DNA of 64,000 nucleotides from Strobilurus pachycystidiatus. Lineage: Eukaryota; Basidiomycota; Agaricomycetes; Agaricales; Physalacriaceae. The DNA is taken from contig JAHLMK010000005.1 in the NCBI GenBank assembly GCA_019915135.1, positions 1,922,001-1,986,000 of the forward strand, given 5' to 3'. How positions within the stretch are numbered: position 1 is the first letter of the stretch; every line of letters begins with the position of its first letter. The notes under the pieces were generated by a model. The model ran no database searches and had not been told where the DNA came from. It worked only from the letters and a program-made list of their open reading frames with translations. The translations under genes were made by a program, and so were the position numbers. Shown piece by piece: positions 56,860 through 64,000 of the stretch.

Positions 56860-58058
56860 TCATATCTTCCCCGCAAACAACCTCTCCGCATTCCTCCACC
56901 TCACGCCCTCCAGCGCCTTCCCCTCCTCCGTGTCCGTGTCGATGAACCGGTCCAGCTGGTCCGCCATACCCACCGCAGTGTCCGGCGGCGCGCACAACGT
57001 GCAGTCCGACCCGAACAGGACGTGGTCTGCGAAAAAACACGAAATCAACACCGGTACTAGTACTGACAAGACGCAAGGACGCACCAGGCAGCGCAAAATC
57101 CAACAACGCCCGCATGACGACCCTCCCCGTCGACAACGCCACGTCGTAATAAAAGCTCTTGAACGCCTCCCTCACCTCCTCCCTCTTCTCCTCACTAGGC
57201 AGCGCAGCCAAGACCTTCTCCGCGATATACGGCAGTGTCCCGCCCGCGTGCGGGAGGATGATCTTGACGCGCGGGTGCGCGGCGAGGGTGCCGGTGAGGA
57301 CGAGGTCGAGCGCGGTGCGCGTGGTTTGGTGCGGGAAGTCGGCGACGTAGGGGGGGAGGGTCGAGGCGATGAGGGGGTGTTGGCTGGGGGGTGGGGTGGG
57401 GCGTGAGTAGGTTTGGGAGGGGAGGGGAGAGGGGAGAGGCAAACGCACTTGGGGCTCAGGGTGGGATGGACGAACACGACCGCCTGGAGCTCGTCGAGCC
57501 TGTCCCAGATGGGCGCGAAGAGCGGGTCGCCGAGGAGTCTGGTATGTTAATTAGCCATTGGTGTACATGAATGCAAACGGACGCGTACTTGTCGTCATAC
57601 GTAGCCATCACGACTATCCCGGGGAGTTTATTCTCTACCTTTTGTCCCCATCAATTAGCCTTCTTGACCCAACATAAAACACGCACCAAAGCCCACTCAA
57701 TCTCCGCCAACGTACCCTGCACGTCTACCCAGCTCGGCGTCGCCCCAAAGAAGTACATTTTCTTCTCCTCTCCTTCCTTTTCCTCTCCATCCTTTCCACC
57801 CGCACAAAACGCCGCACAATCCACATTACACCCCCTCGCGAGCCTCCGCCCCTCCTCGCCCGCGCCCGCCACCGCCGGGCCCGGGACGCTGCACGAGAAC
57901 ACCGCCTTCCCCACGTTCAGCGCGCGCATGGCGGTTTGTGCGCCGGCGAGGGTGGAGAGGGGTGGGCGGGAGGAGGGCGGGAGGAAGGGGGAGGCGTGGA
58001 AGGATGCGGGGCAGATGTGCATGTGGATGTCGATTTTCTTGGTGTGTGATGCGGACAT
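56860..58058 (-). CDS. Amidohydrolase-2 family protein (ACMSD-like)
   Basis: Starts MSASHTKKIDIHMHICPASF (58058): HxH is the first metal-ligand pair of the amidohydrolase TIM barrel. Later exons carry VVFVHPT, ADFPHQTTRTALDLVLTGTL, HPRVKIILPHAGGTLPYIAE (distal His), FYYDVALSTG and HVLFGSDCTL (metal-binding Asp), ending AERLFAGKI at 56860. The order matches aminocarboxymuconate-semialdehyde decarboxylase-like hydrolases/decarboxylases. Substrate cannot be told from sequence. Five or so exons, GT-AG; a TGTTGT repeat lies just upstream of the start. Confidence 0.8.
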
Positions 58059-58070
58059 GGTGGGTGTGTG

Positions 58071-58103
<33 letters not shown>

Positions 58104-58320
58104 ATACACGGCACGATCCACGCTGGTGGTGTAGAGACTAGAGACGAGAGACGAGAGACGAGAGAAGGCAAGGGCGCGGAGATGCGGATCCGGAACGGAT
58201 AGATATCGGTCCGTGCGATCGATCATCAGAAAGCGGGATCATGGCTGGCCGCATCCCGACTCTCGGCGAGATGGAAGTAAAAATAAGAACTTGTGAGTTG
58301 GAAGAAAGAGATCTCATACA

Positions 58321-58385
58321 AGACCGGGAATTGAACCCGGGACCTCCTCGAGTGGCACGCCCTAACAAGGAATCATACATCGAGC
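58321..58385 (-). pseudogene. tRNA-Pro(AGG) relic
   Basis: Matches the 52.3-kb tRNA over the anticodon arm (ATTCCTTGTTAGGG), intron position, CGAGGAGG and T arm CCCGGGTTCAATTCCCGG. Both acceptor-stem halves and the D arm are replaced, so no cloverleaf forms. Confidence 0.7.
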
Positions 58386-58447
58386 CGACGTCCGCGCTCC
58401 GGCCCAGGGTCATAGCCTCCGGTCAATCTTACCCTTGAACCACAACC

Positions 58448-58888
58448 ATGTCCACCGCGCTCCCCCTCAAAACGCCTACCAAATCCTCCGAGCCGCCTGT
58501 CACCGATACCACGCCGAAGCCTTCAAAAGCCGGCGGGGGGATGAAAGTCAAAGAAATCTCAAGTCCGCATGAGTTGACCGCTTTCGTATGTGTCTTGCCT
58601 CCCTTCCCCTTCCCCTTCCCCTTCCCCGTTCTCTTCGTCTTTCCGTGCACTGATGAAGGATGGGGTATGGTGTAGGTGGAGACGCTCCTGGAAGACCTCG
58701 ATTCGAAGTTCGACGAGATGTCGACGCAGATCTTGGAGCGCAGTGCGTTTGGTTTTATTTCTTCCACGTTAATGCTGATTGGAATAGTGGAGCAGATGTC
58801 GACGCGCGTGGACGCGCTGGAGGCGTCCATACAGGATATTATTAACGGGGATGTCTCGCCCACGTCGCCGGGGCCAGGGAGGACGTGA
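58448..58888 (+). CDS. HSBP1: Heat shock factor-binding protein 1
   Basis: Exons 58448-58585, 58676-58742, 58788-58888, 101 residues. The last half is the conserved HSBP1 coiled coil: VETLLEDLDSKFDEMSTQIL then MEQMSTRVDALEASIQDII, with the heptad pattern and length of the family. The N-terminal about 45 residues (Pro/Ser/Thr-rich) are a fungal extension. HSBP1 is a small trimeric coiled-coil protein that in animals binds HSF1 trimers and limits the heat-shock response. Both introns are short and canonical. Confidence 0.88.
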
Positions 58889-58889
58889 T

Positions 58890-60147
58890 TGTGTTTTTGT
58901 GTTTTGTATGGATTTGGACTTGGACTTGGAGTCTGGACAATTATACCCTTTCGATTCTCCCTGGCTCGCCACTGAAGTTTCGTAACCGAACACACTCTCT
59001 ATCCTCCCTCTCGTTCGGCAACAGTATCCGAAGCGGACGTCAACATCCAACGTCACGAACCCACTGGATAGGGCGTCCCGAGTCCCGACTGATCTTAGGC
59101 GTATGGCGGATTACACAGCTGCACCCCAAGACCAACAAAGGAGTCACTGCGCGATGGACTACCCAGAGTCTTTGTCCCTCCATCTTCTCGGCGGGCGCTC
59201 TTCCTTTCCCGCATTCAAGTTTCCTAGGACACAAGAGAGTTGCGAACGTCCACGTTCATCACCTGAAGACGTTCTCACAATCGTACGCATGTTGTATTTT
59301 CGAATCCGAGTCGGGATTGCATAGTGAAGCGGTAGGTTTGGATTGAAACTGGTTCATAGTGCCATCCTACCGTGACGTCCTGGCCGTGTGCAATGGCCCC
59401 CTCAGACCTCTACTTACACTATGGTCTTTGCACGTAAGTAATAAGTAGTATCTGGCATTTTTTCTAGATCTATGCAAAAGGTCGTCACGGTGGAGAGTCG
59501 AGCATCGAGCTCCACCTCCATTGCAATATACCTCTGTCCATATTCTATAGTACCTCATGAGTGTGGAAATAAGGTGCAAGTCTACATACAGTCTCGAGAC
59601 TTCCCGGGCCGAGCACTCCTACGAAGTCCAGACAAGCACTGTTCAGCGTCAAATCTTAAGTGGTGCTGGTTTCCCGTCTTTGTCCTTCAGCTGGTTTCCT
59701 GCCCACATGTACATTGCGGGTCTTTGCACCATACCACCCTGCTGCTTCCCAATCTTTGTCCTTCCAGGCTCCAGCTGTCAACGTCAACGGATTCTTTGTT
59801 CTTCTCAAGCCTCGTGTTGAGGGGATCCTCAAAGAACTTGAAGTAAGATGGAAGTTGGAAGTGAAAGAACAGGACCGGACTGAGGCTACTTCTCCTATTC
59901 TCCTTGAAACACCCGCTCGTTGGCGCCGATTTTTTTTTTTTTTTTTTTTCATAAGAAGGCAGAAAATTTGTCAAATGGCGGCGGTACCGGTGGCCATTCG
60001 AGGTGACTCGGAGGTCTCATCTGAATCCTCATCCCTCCCCCTGTGGCGCCCCGTTTGTGTGAGCAGAATGATCATCTGGTACCGGTGCAGGCATGCGTCT
60101 GGGCGAACAAAGGACGACGAGAGACTCGAGCCATTGATTTCACGGCC
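58890..60147. other. Intergenic, no gene recognised
   Basis: Several open frames without motif; a T18 tract at about 59932-59949. Upstream edge of duplication arm 2 begins near 60148. Confidence 0.4.
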
Positions 60148-62165
60148 GAACGCTGCAATCGGTGCCTGAGGCTTGAGGATCTGCGAGAAGGGTCTACCGG
60201 GGGTTACTAATCAAAGCTCTCTCTTTGACCAGCATCTGCCATACAAAAATGAGACCTTTTCTACATCCCCTTCTTTCCCTACCACCAGTGCAAGAAAAAC
60301 TGCTTTCTTTTCCCTCCTATTGTGAGGGGGATTGAAAGTCTTGATCACTATAGCTGCAGCTGCACGTCCTTCTCGTACCACCTACACGCATGGCTGGCCC
60401 GCCCGCCCCTTCAGACTCCCATCTCATGAACGTCGACACGCCCGTCGCGGCGAGAATCAACAAAGCTGGCCGGAATATCCTCCAAGGTGCGTGTTTTCAT
60501 TCATGAAATTGTCAGTGGCGCCTCGCAATCGCGAGATTGATGGGGGATGCCAATGATCATGAATGTCCGGATGATGGCAGTCCCTTTGCTCTTTGTCTTC
60601 CATCTCACAATCTTCCTTCTGTTTCCTTCATCCACCGCTGACTGCCAGTGTCTCCCTATCACAGCCTTCTTCGACAACGTCACCACCAAGCCAACCCATG
60701 CGCAGAAAAACGCGCTCATCACGCAAGTGCACGCAGTGGGGAACGAACACTACGACTACAACAAAATCTCAAGCTGGTTCCACGGCGTACGAGCTCGCGT
60801 CGCGAAAAAAGAAAAGGAGTCCATGTCCATGTCCAAACCTCCGTCCGCTTCCGCTCCCGCGACGAAGTTGACCCTCGCACAAGAAAAGGACCTCAAGATA
60901 CTCTACGACACAAGCACCGCGCCCCTCGCCGCGACGTGGGCGCGGTTGATGAACGTCGAGCTGGGGACGATCGAGGAGTGGGTTCAGAGGCGGGAGGCGT
61001 TCATGGGCAGTGCGAAGTGGAAGCTGCCGACGCCTGGGGAGGAGGATGATGCGTCTCCGAGGAAGCGGAGGCGGTTGTCGCAGCCGGTGATTGAGACGAC
61101 GATGAAGAAGGAGGAGGTCGCGTCGCCGCCCGCACCCACGCCGACACACAAGGTTCACCTATCTACGAAGGTCCCTTCGCGTCCACCGGTCGCAAAAGCC
61201 CCGCCACCTTCGCCGGTCGCGAAGGCCCCTCCACCTACCCCGCGCCCACAGGTCCCTTCATCTGTATCGAGACCGACGGTCCCTCCATCTACGAAGGCCA
61301 AGCCTCCTATTGCAATTGAAAAGGTATGTTAATAGCCACTCTAGCAATCGGACGCGTCACTGACGAACGACCCTTTTTTTCTCCAGAGACCAAAAAAGCC
61401 CACGCACAGCCAGCGCCTGGTATGCGAGATCGCCAAAGGGATGGACGCCGTCGAGATGGACGCGCCCATGTCCATGTCCCGCGACGCGTTCAACGACCTC
61501 TTCGCGCCGTACGAGACCAAAATGACGAGTTTCCTGGGTCTGGTGGGTTCGGGAAAGCTCGTGGACAAGGGGTGGCGGCCTGATATGGTCCCGGAGCAGT
61601 ACCGCCGTGCTTGATCTATGCCCTTCCTTTTTCACTCATGCCCCACTCTCTGTTATGTTTCTTTCGCACCGCGTTCACACCCCCGATACCCTGCATCACA
61701 CACACACATATGAATGATTGTACTTTAACGTTACGGGGCGGGCACGCGCACACATACGCGGTGTGTGCGCGTGCGCGCCCCGTGATAACGACAACGAAAT
61801 GATTGAAGACTGCAAATTTTGTAGGGTACTGTTGTAGCGCTAGTGTTCTTCGATGTTACTTACATATACTACGATACTACATATGACTTATAGACACTGT
61901 ATGCTACGATGGCGATTACAGTCAAGAACCCTGCTAGGCATCTGGACATTCGGGCGACAGGGAAGTGGTCGTCGCGTTCTCTCGTTCAAGTTGCATAAAT
62001 TTGACGTGCGTATCACATCACACGAGCCACTCTTAGTGAGTGGTCACCAAGATGCTAGATTCAACTGATACATCTCGTGAGTGGTCAAAAAGTTGTTGTA
62101 TACAACTCCCAAGGGATCCCTGTCCTCTCCACCATCGGCGGTCCATATTGTCTGAGCAAGAAAAG
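60148..62165 (+). repeat. Arm 2 of the inverted segmental duplication
   Basis: Plus-strand equivalent of 48142-50285: GCAATCGGTGCCTGAGG, AATCAAAGC-CTCTCTTTGACCAGCA, homeodomain gene, hairpin, F-box 3' exon. The arms are about 9.9 kb apart. Confidence 0.7.
60390..61614 (+). CDS. Double-homeodomain protein, copy 2 (Asn51 lost)
   Basis: Exons 60390-60486, 60665-61323, 61387-61614. Same layout as copy 1: NKAGRNILQ, first homeodomain-like segment with YDYNKISSWFHGVRARVAKK, second segment (LAQEKDLKILYDTSTAPLAA ... GTIEEWVQRREAF), SPRKRRRLS, a longer Pro-rich linker with repeated PPVAKAPPP, and the C-terminal domain MSRDAFNDLFAPYETKMTSF. In helix 3 the WFxNxR motif reads WFHGVR, so the invariant Asn51 that contacts adenine is replaced by Gly. 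Frame fully open, so not a simple pseudogene; DNA specificity is probably changed or lost. Confidence 0.7.
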
Positions 62166-64000
62166 ACATTGAAACCAATTGATTACCAGACAGGAGGGGA
62201 GCTTACGCATTGCAGGCGACGGAGTGTGAAGTCTCTGACACAACCACCCACTCCATGGATTTTCGGCCTCTTGAACCTCCAAGAATGGATGTATAGCGCG
62301 TCTAGAGACTCTGAAGAGACACGATACTCAATAGTCTTGAGTGATGGTGAGGACCAGATATATAATCAATCACTGGGTACTCACATTGCGTTTCTGTGCT
62401 AAGATGCGGATTGACGGTGTAGCCACCAATGCGTCAAAGTCCCCTTTGTTGAAAGCAACAGTAGGGGTGTTCAGAACCCGCAGCTCCTTCTGAGAAGTAA
62501 CAAAGGACATCAAAGGCCCGGTCGCGTCGGCCGGACAAGGTTGATCATTGTCAGCAATTATGCCCAAGACCTGTAGAGTACCATTCGGTGCTACCAAGCT
62601 GATCCATTCGAAGATCTCCCGATACTCGTCACTCCTGAGAGCACTGCCTTGGTAGCGCACAATGAGACGCTCCAAGTCGAGTGAGGGAAGAGACGTGTCC
62701 GGAGGTACTGTAGTGTCAAAGTCATCGCAAAATACGTCCAAGGAACGAAGCGCTGGCGTAGATGTGAGAAGAGTGAGTACACCGGGGGCATTCGCCACCT
62801 CGTTCCGAAAGGAACGAGTCAGACTCGTCCTAACGTCACCTGAACGGCACCTGGCAAATACCTGGCATTCTGCCAGCTTACGTAATCCAGTGACAACAGA
62901 TGTTTGCGGGCCGGAGGACCTCACACCTTGACGCGCGTTCTGCTCTCCCTCTGACCTGGAAAGCGGTCCGCCAAGTTGTTATCTGTGAAGACCGACATAC
63001 ATACCGCTGTTTGCAGGGTCCACACTGAAGAATGTGAACGAGGCGCGATAGGAGTCAGAGGACTTGCCGCCCCACATGAAGCCCTTATTCTCTCCTGAAT
63101 ACAAGCTGGTGGGGTCGTCGCAGTCAATGGCACTGTAATTCCTGATACAACGTCAACTTGCGCTTCATCTTCCACAGCCGGTCCTTCAGCCACGTCTCCA
63201 CCTGCGACAAAATACTCTCCATCCGCGCCAAGATTGCGCCATCTGACTCGCCACCCCATTGATCATCTCCTCCATCCCGACGGGAAGGAACAAAAAGGAA
63301 GTGTTTGAGGATGTCTGGGTGTGTATGAGAGATGGCAAAGTAAGGAGGAGAGGAGAGTCCGAATTATCTGCGTCATGGCGATACTGACTGCAATGGGATA
63401 TACATCCAAGCGAGGAATTTTAGCCGACCAGGGAATGTAGTAGCACCCCAAATTGGAATGAAATGAAGTTGCAAGAGAACGAGACAAAGTTGGGATAGAA
63501 CGAGAACTAAACAGGATAAAATAGTAGGGAATGCAACGCACTCGACTCCGTGGTCTCGTCTTGCTCACACCACCTTGACCGTGTGCATCCTTTTCTTCTA
63601 TCCTTTGTTCTTCTCCCTGATCCTCATCCGTTTGTCCTTCCTGCTAGTGTCGTCCGTCCCTCTTCGCGTGTGTGGTGCAAGTCCCGCCAGTTGTCACAGG
63701 ATTACATAAGAGGGCAGGATTCCAGGTTTTCACCAGGTGCCGTTCAGGTGCCGTTAGGACGAGTCTGACTCGTTCCTTTCGGAACGAGGTGGCGAATGCC
63801 CCCGGTGGTAACTGATCCCCTCTCACATCATGATACTGCCCGGGCCCAAGTGTGAGCGTCGTGAGGGCGGGCAGTGCATGTATAAACCTCCCAGGAGACA
63901 CTAAGATGTCCAGCGTAGTCCAAGGGCTCATGTCTATACCATTGCGATCAAGGAAATCCCACGACGCCGATCCTAACAATACGTGCCGCAGCTGATGCAT
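62044..64000 (-). pseudogene. F-box/LRR-type gene split by a transposon (partial)
   Basis: Enters from the right edge with LRR-like MSPWTTLDILVSPGRFIHAL and ALTTLTLGPGQYHDVRGDQL, is interrupted at 63808, resumes below 62777 with TPALRSLDVFCDDFDTTV and LEWISL-type repeats, then splices (GTGAGT after QKRN, further introns) to a last exon 62044-62151 (TIWTADGGEDRDPLGVVYNN). Excising the insert with one TSD copy joins QL to LTLLTS in frame, so the gene was intact before insertion. Basidiomycete F-box/LRR family; the F-box itself lies beyond the window. Confidence 0.7.
62780..63807. mobile_element. TIR DNA transposon, 1,028 bp, non-autonomous
   Basis: About 125-bp inverted repeats beginning CACCGGGGGCATTCGCCACC at both ends, flanked by GTA (62777-62779 and 63808-63810). 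Each TIR contains a small hairpin CTCGTTCCGAAAGGAACGAG. Three-base TSD and CAC...GTG ends are compatible with CACTA/EnSpm- or Harbinger-type elements. No transposase inside. Confidence 0.82.

Noticed and set aside
58241..58438. A 65-codon plus frame (MAGRIPTLGEM...)
   Set aside because: It is the antisense of the tRNA-Pro relic.
48795..61614. Mating-type A (HD) locus
   Set aside because: The two genes are paralogues in inverted duplication 9.9 kb apart, not an HD1/HD2 divergent pair, and no MIP gene flanks them.
1..64000. CRISPR arrays, bacterial operons, phage genes
   Set aside because: No spaced direct-repeat arrays; spliced genes and the family content are eukaryotic.

Overview
The window is nuclear DNA of a fungus, almost certainly an agaricomycete basidiomycete. 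Genes carry many 40-60 nt GT-AG introns. The families seen (KDZ transposase with a CxC2-type cysteine cluster and its companion genes, basidiomycete BTB and F-box/LRR proteins, an AlkB-like oxygenase with a zinc ribbon) are typical of that group. All gene models were spliced by eye, so small exons and 5' ends are the weak points.

Layout. (1) 1-14.4 kb: a dense accessory block. It holds the 3' end of an acidic nuclear-type protein, several unrecognised genes, two F-box-type genes, a tandem pair of orphan paralogues, diverged small subunits of DNA polymerase delta (POLD4-like 5.2-5.8 kb, POLD2-like 12.5-13.9 kb) and one C6-zinc-cluster protein (10.8-12.2 kb). (2) 14.6-26.6 kb: an apparently intact KDZ transposase on the minus strand with five companion-type genes, a second KDZ relic, a TTGGAC repeat array and a duplicated hairpin. 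(3) 27-32 kb: a BTB gene, a minisatellite, a small secreted protein and an EBP-type sterol isomerase that looks pseudogenised. (4) 32-41.1 kb: a second accessory block with an AlkB-like 2OG oxygenase and four C6-zinc-cluster genes in two head-to-head pairs. These are homologous to the 10.8 kb gene: an intron sits just before the first cysteine in all five, and one exon is exactly 279 nt in two. (5) 41.2-48.1 kb: a repeat nest with a hAT-type MITE, a young non-autonomous LTR element (identical 883-bp LTRs, TSD CTTGA) showing Tf1-like self-priming signals, LTR-like sequence with a heat-shock-element array, and CACGTG-rich repeats. (6) 48.1-62.2 kb: an inverted duplication of a double-homeodomain gene plus an F-box 3' end. 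It flanks a conserved-looking core: two tRNA-Pro genes and a tRNA-Pro relic, a GID9/MAEA ubiquitin-ligase subunit, an adenylate-forming-like protein, an amidohydrolase and HSBP1. (7) 62-64 kb: an F-box/LRR gene split by a 1,028-bp TIR transposon; removing it with one TSD copy restores the reading frame.

The most interesting material is the C6-zinc-cluster family together with diverged Pol delta accessory subunits in the same accessory block, the self-priming LTR element carrying an antisense intron-containing gene, and the inverted homeodomain pair in which one copy lost the invariant Asn51.
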